Positions 1 to 12,003 of a DNA stretch of 64,000 nucleotides are shown piece by piece. The translations under genes were made by a program, and so were the position numbers. The stretch is from Rhodanobacter sp. Lineage in GTDB: Bacteria; Pseudomonadota; Gammaproteobacteria; Xanthomonadales; Rhodanobacteraceae. The notes below the pieces were generated by a model, which did no database searches, had not been told where the DNA came from, and saw nothing but the letters and a program-made list of their open reading frames with translations. How positions within the stretch are numbered: position 1 is the first letter of the stretch; each line of letters opens with the position of its first letter. The stretch spans positions 923,562 through 987,561 of the forward strand of contig AP031382.1 of assembly GCA_040371205.1 (NCBI GenBank). The letters run 5' to 3'.

Positions 1-1
1 C

Positions 2-718
2 ATCGCTGCCGTGCCCGCCGCCGCGCCCGTGCTGGGCAACGGGGTCGACGCCGCCGCGCTGAAGGTGGTGCAGCAGGCGCTGGCGAAGTTGGCGTCCGGC
101 GTGAACGTGGACGTGGTGAACCGCGCGCCGTTGCCGGGCTTCTACCAGGTGATCGCTTCGGGCCATATGGTCTACGTGAGCACCGACGGCAAGTACCTGC
201 TGAACGGCGACCTGGTCGATCTCGGCACGAAGCAGAGCCTCAACGACGCCGCCTGGGCCGCGTTCCGCAAGGCCGAGCTGGCCAAGCTGCCCGCGACGGC
301 GCACATCGAGTACGCGCCGGCCAATCCGAAATACCGCATCACGGTATTCACCGACGTTACCTGCCCGTACTGCCGGGTGCTGCACGAGCACATGGCCGAG
401 TTGAACAAGGCCGGCGTGGCCGTGGACTACCTCGCGTGGCCGCGTGCGGGCGTCACCGATGCCGCCGGCCATCCCACCGAAGCCTATGAGGCCATGGTCT
501 CGGCGTGGTGCGCCGCCGACCCCCGGGCCGCGCTGGACGGCGAGTTTGCCGGCCGTGCGCCGAAGCCGGCCCACTGCGCCAATCCCGTGCGGCAGGAATT
601 CGACCTGGGCGTGAGGCTAGGCGTCAGTGGCACCCCGGCCATCATCACGTCCAGCGGCCGCATGATCGGCGGCTACCTCACGCCGGCGCAGCTGCTGCAG
701 GTGTTGCGCACGGAGTAA
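2..718 (+). CDS. dsbC: Thiol:disulfide interchange protein DsbC, 5'-truncated by window edge
   Basis: Periplasmic disulfide isomerase/reductase that reshuffles wrong disulfides and is kept reduced by DsbD. The frame is already open at the first base, so the N-terminus with the expected signal peptide lies outside the window; a GTG at base 11 is in frame but is unlikely to be the true start. The visible ~238 residues have the DsbC/DsbG layout: an N-terminal dimerisation half, then a thioredoxin-fold half with the redox motif CPYC (bases 362-373; E. coli DsbC has CGYC) and a second, structural cysteine pair in WCAAD and HCANP. A cis-Pro loop follows in GTPAI. It ends 6 bp from the convergent yggT-like gene with no obvious terminator. 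DsbG is the main alternative, but the second cysteine pair favours DsbC. Confidence 0.88.
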   Translation: MAAVPAAAPVLGNGVDAAALKVVQQALAKLASGVNVDVVNRAPLPGFYQVIASGHMVYVSTDGKYLLNGDLVDLGTKQSLNDAAWAAFRKAELAKLPATAHIEYAPANPKYRITVFTDVTCPYCRVLHEHMAELNKAGVAVDYLAWPRAGVTDAAGHPTEAYEAMVSAWCAADPRAALDGEFAGRAPKPAHCANPVRQEFDLGVRLGVSGTPAIITSSGRMIGGYLTPAQLLQVLRTE

Positions 719-724
719 GCCGGC

Positions 725-1303
725 CTAGCCCGCCACGGCCAGTTGCATCCCCAGGTCGAGCAGCGGCCGCGCGACCAGGATGCGCGCCAGCAGCAGGCCG
801 ACGATGACCACCGTCGGCGAAAAGTCGATCATGCCCACCGTCAGCTTGCCGCGCAGCGGCCGCAGCAAGGGATCGGTAATGGTGCCGAGCAGGCGCTGCA
901 GCGGATGGTAGGGGTCGGGGGCGAACATGCTCATCAGCGACCAGGCGAACACCAGTACCAGGTAGAACAGCAGGGCATAGTCCAGCAGCTCGGCCAGCGA
1001 CAGCACGAGCAGGCCGATGGCGTGCGGCAGGAAGCCGAACACCAGCACGAACAGCACGGCGCGCTTCAGCAGCATCGCCAGCCAGGCCACCAGCAGGGCG
1101 GCGAGGTTGATGCGCCGCCAGTTGGGCAGCACGCGCCGGACCGGCGCGAGTACCGGGTTGGTGCTGCGATAGACGAACTGGCTGAGCGGATTGTGGAAAT
1201 CCGCGCGGCAGGCTTCGGCCGCGACACGCAGCAGGAACAGCGTGGCGACGGCATCGAAGGCGAGTTCGACCAGCAGGGCGATAGCTTTGAGCAGATAGCT
1301 CAC
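725..1303 (-). CDS. YggT family integral membrane protein
   Basis: 192-residue membrane protein of the YggT family, which is linked to osmotic or membrane-associated roles but has no settled function. It shows two copies of the YggT unit, each with a hydrophobic helix pair and an internal PNWR/PLRG-type turn (NPVLAPVRRVLPNW and DPLLRPLRGK), giving about four membrane segments. The start is GTG at 1301-1303; it shares four bases with the proC stop (GTGA), so it is translationally coupled to proC. yggT directly after proC is a widespread arrangement in gammaproteobacteria. Confidence 0.88.
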   Translation of the reverse strand: MSYLLKAIALLVELAFDAVATLFLLRVAAEACRADFHNPLSQFVYRSTNPVLAPVRRVLPNWRRINLAALLVAWLAMLLKRAVLFVLVFGFLPHAIGLLVLSLAELLDYALLFYLVLVFAWSLMSMFAPDPYHPLQRLLGTITDPLLRPLRGKLTVGMIDFSPTVVIVGLLLARILVARPLLDLGMQLAVAG

Positions 1304-2127
1304 GATTGCGGCTCCTTGTCCAGGGCGTCGGCCAGTTCCGCGCCGCGGCGGGTGGCGGCGGCGACCGCGCGTGCCGCGATGCGCGGCAGGCCGTCGGCGG
1401 CGAAGCTTTCCAGCGCCGCCTGGGTGGTGCCGTTGGGGGAGGTGACGCGGCGGCGCAGTTCGGCCGGGTCTTCGCCGCTTTCCACCAGCATGCGGCCGGC
1501 GCCCAGGCAGGTCTGCGCGGCCAGCGCGCGGGCGGTGTCGCGCGGCAGGCCCTGCGCCACGGCGGCGTCTTCCAGCGCTTCGACCAGGGCGAAGAAATAG
1601 GCCGGGCCGGAACCGGAGAGCGCGGTGACGGTGTCCATCAGCGACTCGTCGGCGATCCAGCGGGTGAGCCCGGCGGCGTCCATGATGTGCTGCGCCTGCG
1701 CCTTCTGCGCGGGGCTGACACGGCCGTTGGCGCACAGGCCGGTGGCGCCGGCGCCGATCAGCGCCGGCGTGTTCGGCATGCAGCGCACGATGGGCAGGCT
1801 GCCCAGCCAGCGTTCCAACTGGTCCAGCCGCACGCCGGCAATGATCGAGATCAGCAGCGGACGCCGGCCCTGCATGGCCATGCGCAGCTCGGCCTGCACC
1901 ATGGGCATGGCTTGCGGTTTCACCGCCAGCACCACCACGTCGGCATCGGTCACGGCCAGCCGGTTTTCGGCGAACGTGGCGATGCCGAAGTCGTGGCCCA
2001 GCCGGTCGCGGGTCTCGGCCAGCGGTTCGGCCACGCGGACGTCGGCGGGCGCCATACCGGTGGCCAGCAGGCCGCCGATCAGGCTGCGCGCCATGTTGCC
2101 GCCGCCGATGAAGGCGATGCGTGTCAT
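1300..2127 (-). CDS. proC: Pyrroline-5-carboxylate reductase
   Basis: Cytosolic enzyme that reduces 1-pyrroline-5-carboxylate to L-proline with NAD(P)H, the last step of proline synthesis. 275 residues, the usual size. It has an N-terminal Rossmann nucleotide site (IAFIGGGNMA) and the family signature in the C-terminal dimerisation domain (ALSGSGPAYFF followed by the ARALAAQT helix). I chose the ATG at 2127 because it places MTRIAFIGGG at the N-terminus as in homologues; an upstream in-frame ATG at 2160 would add 11 unlikely residues. It overlaps the following yggT-like gene by 4 bp. Confidence 0.95.
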   Translation of the reverse strand: MTRIAFIGGGNMARSLIGGLLATGMAPADVRVAEPLAETRDRLGHDFGIATFAENRLAVTDADVVVLAVKPQAMPMVQAELRMAMQGRRPLLISIIAGVRLDQLERWLGSLPIVRCMPNTPALIGAGATGLCANGRVSPAQKAQAQHIMDAAGLTRWIADESLMDTVTALSGSGPAYFFALVEALEDAAVAQGLPRDTARALAAQTCLGAGRMLVESGEDPAELRRRVTSPNGTTQAALESFAADGLPRIAARAVAAATRRGAELADALDKEPQS

Positions 2128-2385
2128 GGTAGTCCTTACGATTGCGAGGGCAGGCCGCATACCTTACCGGAGTGGGCGTCGTCCTGCGCCGTGCCGGTTT
2201 CGGTGACGTGGTGCGCAAACCATTGCAAAGGCTGGCTGTTCGCCCTGTGCCGCGAGTAGTATCGTCACGCTGCAGGGGGAATCGGATGGCTGGGCCGCGC
2301 CGCGCATCGTGCCGCGTGCCGCGTTCGCGCCTTTCCGCTGCAGCCATCGCCATACATCCTGACGACCGGTTGAGGGGAACCACGC

Positions 2386-3423
2386 ATGGACATTGCCGAA
2401 CTGCTTGCCTTCTCGGTGAAGAACAAGGCCTCGGACTTGCACCTGTCCGCCGGCTTGCCGCCGATGATCCGCGTTGACGGCGACGTGCGCCGCATCAACA
2501 TTCCGGCCCTGGAGCACAAGCAGGTGCACTCGCTGGTGTACGACATCATGTCGGACAAGCAGCGGCGCGATTACGAGGAATTCCTCGAAACCGACTTCTC
2601 GTTCGAGATCCCCGGCCTGGCGCGCTTCCGCGTCAACGCGTTCACCCAGAACCGCGGCGCCGGCGCGGTGTTCCGCACCATTCCGTCCGAGGTGCTCACG
2701 CTGGAGGACCTCGCCTGCCCGCGCGTGTTCAAGGAACTGATCGAGCAGCCGCAAGGCCTGATCCTGGTGACCGGCCCCACCGGCTCGGGCAAGTCCACCA
2801 CGCTGGCGGCGATGGTCGACCACATCAACAAGAACGAATACGGGCACATGCTCACGATCGAGGACCCGATCGAGTTCGTGCATACCTCGCAGAAGTGCCT
2901 GGTCAACCAGCGCGAGGTGCACCGCGACACGCACGGCTTCAACGAGGCACTGCGCTCGGCGCTGCGCGAGGACCCGGACTACATCCTGGTCGGCGAGTTG
3001 CGCGACCTGGAAACCATCCGCCTGGCGCTGACCGCCGCGGAAACCGGCCATTTGGTGTTCGCCACCGTGCACACCAGCTCGGCGGCCAAGACCATCGACC
3101 GCATCATCGACGTGTTCCCCGCCGGCGAGAAGCCGATGGTGCGCTCGATGCTCTCCGAGTCGCTGCGCGCGGTGATCTCGCAGTCGCTGCTGAAGAAGAC
3201 CGGCGGCGGCCGCATCGCGGCGCACGAGATCATGGTGGCCGTGCCCGCCATCCGCAACCTGATCCGCGAGGACAAGGTGGCGCAGATGTATTCGGCGATC
3301 CAGACCGGCCAGCAGTTCGGCATGCAGACGCTGGACCAGTGCCTGCAGGACCTGGTGAAGCGCGGCCTGGTGTCGCGCCAGGAGGCAAGCAGCTATGCCA
3401 AGAACAAGGACCTGTTCAAGTGA
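2386..3423 (+). CDS. pilT: Type IV pilus retraction ATPase PilT
   Basis: Hexameric cytoplasmic ATPase that powers type IV pilus retraction and twitching motility. 345 residues. It carries the N-terminal ASDLHLS motif, Walker A GPTGSGKSTT, the Asp box (TIEDPIEF), Walker B (ILVGELRD), the His box (HLVFATVHT) and the C-terminal AIRNLIRE motif, which is specific to retraction-competent PilT. The start ATG is preceded by a clear Shine-Dalgarno (GAGGGG, around 2371-2377). It is followed after 124 bp by pilU, the usual Pseudomonas/Xanthomonas pairing. It is divergent from proC across about 258 bp in which I found no confident promoter. Confidence 0.96.
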   Translation: MDIAELLAFSVKNKASDLHLSAGLPPMIRVDGDVRRINIPALEHKQVHSLVYDIMSDKQRRDYEEFLETDFSFEIPGLARFRVNAFTQNRGAGAVFRTIPSEVLTLEDLACPRVFKELIEQPQGLILVTGPTGSGKSTTLAAMVDHINKNEYGHMLTIEDPIEFVHTSQKCLVNQREVHRDTHGFNEALRSALREDPDYILVGELRDLETIRLALTAAETGHLVFATVHTSSAAKTIDRIIDVFPAGEKPMVRSMLSESLRAVISQSLLKKTGGGRIAAHEIMVAVPAIRNLIREDKVAQMYSAIQTGQQFGMQTLDQCLQDLVKRGLVSRQEASSYAKNKDLFK

Positions 3424-3547
3424 GGACATGGCGAGGCGCGGCGCCCGGATGCCTGTCTCCGGTTTCGTCCCGTCGCGGCCTCGCAGGGGCGCGGGTTTCG
3501 TTGCTGGAGGCCCGCGGCTCGTCTTTCTTCTCTCGCGGACATGAGCC

Positions 3548-4714
3548 ATGAGCGACTTCGACTTCACCTCCTTCCTCAAGCTGATGGTGCACAAGCAGGC
3601 GTCCGACCTGTTCATCACCGCCGGCGTGGCGCCGTCGATGAAGGTGCAGGGCCGCATCGTGCCGATCACGCAGAGCCCGCTGTCCATGCAGCAGTCGCGC
3701 GACATGGTGCTCAACGTGATGACGCCCTCGCAGCGCGAGGAATTCGAAAAGACCCACGAGTGCCAGTTCGCGATTTCCGCCCAGGGCGTGGGCCGCTTCC
3801 GCGTGTCCTGCTTCTACCAGCGCAATTGCGTGGGCATGGTGTTGCGCCGGATCGAGTCCAAGATCCCGACCATCGAGGACCTGAACCTGCCGCCGATCAT
3901 CAAGCAGCTGGCGATGACCAAGCGCGGCATCATCATCTTCGTCGGCGGCACCGGCACCGGCAAATCCACCTCGCTGGCGTCGATGATCGGCTACCGCAAC
4001 GCCAACTCGACCGGCCACATCATCACCATCGAGGACCCGATCGAATACGTGCACAAGCACGAGGGCTGCATCATCACCCAGCGCGAGATCGGCATCGACA
4101 CCGACAGCTGGGAGAACGCGCTGAAGAACACGCTGCGCCAGGCGCCCGACGTGATCATGATCGGCGAGGTGCGCACGCGCGAGACGATGGAGCACGCGAT
4201 CAACTTCTCCGAAACCGGCCACCTCTGCCTGTGCACGCTGCATGCGAACAACGCCAACCAGGCGATGGACCGCATCCTGCACTTCTTCCCCGAGGACCGG
4301 CGCCAGCAGCTGTTCATGGACCTGTCGCTGAACCTCAAGGGCGTGGTGGCGCAGCAGTTGATCCCCACGCCGGACGGCAAGGCGCGCCGGGTGGCGGTGG
4401 AAGTGCTGCTGGGCACGCCGCTGGTGCAGGACTACATCCGCCAGGGCGAGATCCACAAGCTCAAGGACGTGATGAAGGAATCCAACCTGCTCGGCATGAA
4501 GACTTTCGACCAAAGCCTGGTCGAGCTGTACCACGCCGGCGAGATCAGCTACGAGGACGCGTTGCGCCACGCCGACAGCTCGAACGAGGTGCGTCTGCGC
4601 ATCAAGCTGGCGCAGGGCGGCGACGCGCACACGCTGTCGCAGGGGCTGGAGGGCGTGGAAGTGGAGCAGACGCGCGGCGGCGACGCCTTCGGCGGCGCCA
4701 TGCTGAAGCGCTGA
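3548..4714 (+). CDS. pilU: Type IV pilus PilT-dependent retraction ATPase PilU
   Basis: PilT paralogue that boosts retraction force together with PilT. 388 residues. It has Walker A GGTGTGKSTS, Asp box TIEDPIEY, Walker B (IMIGEVRTRET) and His box (LCLCTLHANN). As expected for PilU, the AIRNLIRE motif is replaced (TPLVQDYIRQGEI), and there is an extra glycine-rich C-terminal tail. It shares the strand and probably the transcript with pilT, and an 18-bp-stem terminator follows the stop. Confidence 0.95.
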   Translation: MSDFDFTSFLKLMVHKQASDLFITAGVAPSMKVQGRIVPITQSPLSMQQSRDMVLNVMTPSQREEFEKTHECQFAISAQGVGRFRVSCFYQRNCVGMVLRRIESKIPTIEDLNLPPIIKQLAMTKRGIIIFVGGTGTGKSTSLASMIGYRNANSTGHIITIEDPIEYVHKHEGCIITQREIGIDTDSWENALKNTLRQAPDVIMIGEVRTRETMEHAINFSETGHLCLCTLHANNANQAMDRILHFFPEDRRQQLFMDLSLNLKGVVAQQLIPTPDGKARRVAVEVLLGTPLVQDYIRQGEIHKLKDVMKESNLLGMKTFDQSLVELYHAGEISYEDALRHADSSNEVRLRIKLAQGGDAHTLSQGLEGVEVEQTRGGDAFGGAMLKR

Positions 4715-4734
4715 GGATTCCGCGCGGCAACGGC

Positions 4735-4773
4735 GAAACGAAGAAGGCGCCCGATGGGCGCCTTCTTCGTTTC
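4735..4773. terminator. Bidirectional intrinsic terminator between pilU and lipoprotein gene
   Basis: Perfect 18-bp stem (4735-4752 with 4756-4773) with a 3-nt GAT core. The ends are GAAACGAAG and CTTCGTTTC, so both strands carry U-containing tails. It sits between the convergent pilU and the minus-strand lipoprotein gene and can terminate both. Confidence 0.85.
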
Positions 4774-4787
4774 GGTCCGCGAACGGA

Positions 4788-6587
4788 TTACTGCTTCAGC
4801 GTGGTGTGGCTGGTGACGACCAGGCCATCGGCGTCCACGTGCATCTCGGCGTCGATGCCGTCCACGCGCCGGGCCTGCGCTTCCATCGCGGTGAACTGCG
4901 CCTTGCTGCGGGCAGCATCGGCGGCGGCCTGGGAGGCCTCGTCGGCCGGCGTATCGGTGCCGTTGAGCGTGGGCTCGTCGCTCTTGCTCATTTCATCGGC
5001 CGCGGCGGCGAGGCTGTCGGCCTTGGCCTCCATGTACTTCAACCATTCCAGGTACATGGCGCCGGAGAGGTGCATGCGCGCCATCTGGCCGGGTTCGCCG
5101 CCGGCGTCGTGCAGGGCGGCGGCGAGCTTGCCGTTCTCGCCGTTGCCGATGCCCAGCGCCAGTGCCTTGTCGCCCAGGGCGACCCAGGCCGGCTGGCCGA
5201 GCATGCCGGTCATCTCCTGCGGCAGCGCCACCGGCGCGCCGTTCGCGACGGGCTTGAGCGTGGCCAGGGCGGGCGCCATCAGCTGCCCGGTGGCCAGCAG
5301 GCCGGCCGGATCGCTGGTGCCGACCACGATGCGGCCGGTGAAGCTCGGCAGGCTGCTGGTCTTGTCGTTGCCCAGCGTGTCCAGCGCGATGCGCACGCCG
5401 AGCAGGTTGCCGAACGGCGGGATCGCCGTCTTCGGCAGCGCGGCGCCCAGCTTGGCGAAGCTGTCATTGAGGTCGACCAGCATCGGGCAGGTGAACGGCT
5501 TGGCCGCCACCGCATCGGCCTGCGCCGACCAGAACGTGCGCAGCGCCGCCACCGGCACGGCGAGGCTCAGGTCGAGCGGCGCGGCGTTGCCGTTGCTGCC
5601 CAGCCCGGGAAGCTCCACCGCGAGGCCGCTGAAGGCCTTGGTGATGTCGTCGGCCAGGGCGAGGTCGAAGCGCGCATCCTGATGCGTGGCGTCCAGCCGC
5701 GTGTAGCCGAAGCTCATGCCCGGTACGCGCGCGGCGATGCGGCTGGCTTCGGGGGCGCAGCTGGGCGAGGACTTCAACAGGTTCGCCACCGGTTCGCCGG
5801 TTTTGGCGGACTCGGCGCTGGCGCGCGCCTTCTCGATCGAGGCGATCAGCGGGTCGTCGCCGGAAACCACCAGCGGCAGCACGCGGGTGAGGTCGAGCTG
5901 GCCCACCAGCCATTTCGCGTAGCCCTTCTTGCTGGCCAGCTCGGCGAGGCGGCCGTCGTCCTGCAGGCTCTTCGCCGGGCGGTCCAGGCCCAGGGTCTGG
6001 CGCAACAGCGGTACGGAAGGATCGGCAGGCAGCAGCGCCGCCACCACCTGCTTGCCGTCCACGGCCAGGATCACCTCGGTGCCGGAGGCCGGCAGCACTT
6101 GCCGGCGGTAACTCAGCGTGCCGATGCTCGCGGTATCGAGCTTCTTGCCGTAGGCGGTTTCGAGGCGGCTGACGAAGCCTTCGAACGCCTTGGGATCGCT
6201 CAATTCGACGCGCAGCACCGGCGACATGCCTTCGCCGTAGAACGCGAACCGGCCCTTGAGGTCGAGGCCGTTGGCCTGCGCGAAACCCTCGACGGTGTTG
6301 CCCTTGAACTCCGCGGCGAACGCGCGCACCAGTCGCGCGGCGTCGGGATCGTGCGCCTGTTCGCGCGCGGCGAAGGCTTCCATCTGGGCCAGCTGCGACG
6401 GCAGCTGCTGGTCGGCCTGGGCGAGTAGCGCCTTCTGCGTGTCGTCGTCCAGCACGGCCAGGTTGGCGGCTACATAGGGCGTGTCGGCCGGCACGAAGGC
6501 CAGTGGCGCGTTCTTGTCCTTGTGCGAGCAGGCCGCCAGCGCGACGCAGGCCAGACCCAGCGCGATGAAGCGCGTCCTCGATTGCAT
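4788..6587 (-). CDS. Large lipoprotein of unknown function (DUF3352-like)
   Basis: 599-residue predicted lipoprotein. The N-terminus is a short signal peptide ending in the lipobox LAAC with the modified cysteine at residue 20, followed by SHKDK, so there is no Asp at +2 and an outer-membrane location is likely. The start ATG at 6587 is preceded by GGGGAA. The mature part is a soluble alpha/beta protein with an early APLAFVPADTPYVAANL segment, which resembles families that begin with P-x-D-T-x-x-x-x-x; I think of DUF3352, but this is from memory. Two further cysteines (SSPSCAPEA, FTCPML) could pair. The C-terminus has an Ala/Ser/Asp-rich linker. It lies downstream of dnaE with 104 bp between and ends at a shared terminator. 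No catalytic motif is recognised. Confidence 0.75.
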   Translation of the reverse strand: MQSRTRFIALGLACVALAACSHKDKNAPLAFVPADTPYVAANLAVLDDDTQKALLAQADQQLPSQLAQMEAFAAREQAHDPDAARLVRAFAAEFKGNTVEGFAQANGLDLKGRFAFYGEGMSPVLRVELSDPKAFEGFVSRLETAYGKKLDTASIGTLSYRRQVLPASGTEVILAVDGKQVVAALLPADPSVPLLRQTLGLDRPAKSLQDDGRLAELASKKGYAKWLVGQLDLTRVLPLVVSGDDPLIASIEKARASAESAKTGEPVANLLKSSPSCAPEASRIAARVPGMSFGYTRLDATHQDARFDLALADDITKAFSGLAVELPGLGSNGNAAPLDLSLAVPVAALRTFWSAQADAVAAKPFTCPMLVDLNDSFAKLGAALPKTAIPPFGNLLGVRIALDTLGNDKTSSLPSFTGRIVVGTSDPAGLLATGQLMAPALATLKPVANGAPVALPQEMTGMLGQPAWVALGDKALALGIGNGENGKLAAALHDAGGEPGQMARMHLSGAMYLEWLKYMEAKADSLAAAADEMSKSDEPTLNGTDTPADEASQAAADAARSKAQFTAMEAQARRVDGIDAEMHVDADGLVVTSHTTLKQ

Positions 6588-6691
6588 GGTGTTCCCCGAA
6601 TTGGTGGATGCACGCGAATTATGCCTGTTTCGGCGTTGCTGCGGCGCGGAACGGCAAGGGTTTCCGCCGTTTCGCCAAGCCATGGCGGCCG

Positions 6692-10237
<3,546 letters not shown>

Positions 10238-10353
10238 GCGGATGGACGCGATGAGTCCATGCAGGCTAACCGGCGCCCGATCCAGCGGCAAGATTGACTT
10301 CCCTGCGTTTCCCCCGATGCGTCGCCGGGAGCCGCCGGGCGGCGCTTGCTAGC

Positions 10354-10890
10354 TCAGCGGTCGCTGGCGGCGGCTGCGGGCTGTTGCTCGGTGAGCAGTT
10401 CGTTGATCTCGCCCACCAGGCTATCCAGCATGTCTTCGCCGTAGCCGGCGTGGATGTGGGCGATCGTGCCGTCGCGATGCAGCATCACCATCACGGGAAT
10501 GCCGTTGGCGGTGCCATAGGGCTTGCCCAGCGAACCGTCGCGGTCCCAGGTCATCACCAGGCCGGGCAGGCGCGGGCGCAGCACGCGCACGATATTGACG
10601 AAGGTGCGCCGATCCTCGCGGTGATTGACGGCGACCACCTGCAGCGGCAGGTGGCGTTGCGTCGCCAACGCCTGGAGGTTTGCCAATACCGGCATCTCCT
10701 TCATGCAGTAGCCGCACCACGTCGCCCAGAAACTGATCACGACGACCTTGCCGTGCAACGAGGAAACCGTCACGTGCTGGCCGTCCAATGTCGTGCCCAG
10801 CGCGTCCGGAGGCGTGTCGCCCGGATGCAGCTCCGCGCGGGCGGAGCAACAAAGCATCAGCCCGAGTAGGGCGATGGTGATCCTGCGCAT
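10354..10890 (-). CDS. TlpA-like periplasmic thiol-disulfide oxidoreductase
   Basis: 178-residue exported thioredoxin-fold protein of the TlpA/ResA type, which reduces periplasmic disulfides (for example in cytochrome c maturation or other envelope proteins). A signal peptide covers about residues 1-19 (MRRITIALLGLMLCCSARA). The active site is WCGYC in FWATWCGYC, and the cis-Pro is in NGIPVMV. It lies between the small ORF at 10971 and dnaE on the same strand. The specific partner cannot be told from the sequence. Confidence 0.88.
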   Translation of the reverse strand: MRRITIALLGLMLCCSARAELHPGDTPPDALGTTLDGQHVTVSSLHGKVVVISFWATWCGYCMKEMPVLANLQALATQRHLPLQVVAVNHREDRRTFVNIVRVLRPRLPGLVMTWDRDGSLGKPYGTANGIPVMVMLHRDGTIAHIHAGYGEDMLDSLVGEINELLTEQQPAAAASDR

Positions 10891-10970
10891 GTCGTGCTCC
10901 CCTGATCCGTCGCGGCAGCTTAGCAAGGCGCGGCGGCACGGCGAAAGCCGCCGCGGCCATGCACAGGCTC

Positions 10971-11156
10971 TCAGCTCACGTGGAAGCGCGCGTCTTCCTC
11001 GGGTTGCACGTAGTGTTCGAGGCCGCCTACCCGCAGTGGCCGGTGGTCGTAGTCGCCATGCGATGAGGCGGGTTCGACGGGCGGCTTGCCGGCGCACGGC
11101 AGCGGATCTTGCGGCGGCAGTTCGGTGGTTGGTTGACGGTTCAGCGGAAGCGTCAT
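10971..11156 (-). CDS. Small hypothetical protein, 61 residues
   Basis: Short polar ORF with no signal peptide or membrane segment, beginning MTLPLNRQPT and ending HYVQPEEDARFHVS. Support for coding: a GGAG Shine-Dalgarno about 8 nt before the ATG, same strand as its neighbours, and a gap between rnhB and tlpA that is otherwise empty. I do not recognise a family. The tail looks superficially like small proteins with a conserved acidic C-terminus, but I would not assign it. Confidence 0.4.
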   Translation of the reverse strand: MTLPLNRQPTTELPPQDPLPCAGKPPVEPASSHGDYDHRPLRVGGLEHYVQPEEDARFHVS

Positions 11157-11349
11157 GGCACGACTCCGGCGGTGGCTGGCGCGGCCGGCCGTGCGGTGGC
11201 GAGGTCGGCCGCCGGCATGGCCGGTGCATCCGTGCGGCGATGGTCCCCGTGTCTATGATGCGCCTGGCTGGCGGAGGGTTGCATGTGATTTCGAGAGCAC
11301 CTCCGTTTTCCGGTGCGGTGTTCGCATGCGCAGGCCGCTGCAGGGAGCG

Positions 11350-11958
11350 TCAGAACAGCGCGCCCTGGTCGAGCAACTGGCGTACCGGCGCGAAGCTGCG
11401 CCGGTGCTGCGCACAGGGTCCGAGCTGCCGCAGCGCGGCGAGGTGGGCCGGTGTGGGATAGCCCTTGTGCACGGCGAAGCCGTAACCGGGATGGATCTCA
11501 TCCAGCGTCACCATCAATCGGTCGCGGGTAACCTTGGCGAGGATGGAAGCGGCGCCGATCGCCGGTTCCAGCGCGTCGCCGCCGACGATGGCGCGGCCGG
11601 GGCAGGGCAGGTTTCTCGGCAGTTTGTTGCCGTCCACCAGGGCCTCGTGCGCGGCGGGCGCGAGGCCGGCCACGGCGCGGCTCATGCCGGCCATGGTGGC
11701 CTGGAAGATGTTGAGGCGGTCGATCTCGTCCGCCTCCACCACGACGATGCAATGCGCCCATGCGCGTTCGACGATCTGCGGATAAAGCCTCTCGCGCTTC
11801 TTCGCGCTGAGCTTCTTGGAATCGTCCAGCCCGGCGATGGGACGGGCCGGATCGAGGATCACCGCGGCCACCACCACCGGGCCGGCGAGCGGGCCGCGCC
11901 CGGCCTCGTCCACGCCCGCGGTGAGAAAGCCGGGATGGTCCGTGGCCGGGCCGTTCAT
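11350..11958 (-). CDS. rnhB: Ribonuclease HII
   Basis: Cleaves the RNA strand of RNA-DNA hybrids and excises misincorporated ribonucleotides. 202 residues. It contains the catalytic motif [18 protein letters not shown], the DSKKLS loop, the second acidic site (VVVEADEID) and the [12 protein letters not shown] motif. It is 45 bp downstream of lpxB, the standard neighbour. Confidence 0.95.
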   Translation of the reverse strand: MNGPATDHPGFLTAGVDEAGRGPLAGPVVVAAVILDPARPIAGLDDSKKLSAKKRERLYPQIVERAWAHCIVVVEADEIDRLNIFQATMAGMSRAVAGLAPAAHEALVDGNKLPRNLPCPGRAIVGGDALEPAIGAASILAKVTRDRLMVTLDEIHPGYGFAVHKGYPTPAHLAALRQLGPCAQHRRSFAPVRQLLDQGALF

Positions 11959-12003
11959 GTGCGCGGCGCTGCGGGCGAACCGCAGACGCGTGCACGGGGG
12001 CGG

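Noticed and set aside
2128..2385. Sigma-70 promoter for pilT (TTGCAA and TAGTAT)
   Set aside because: The two hexamers are 28 bp apart, which is too far for a normal promoter.
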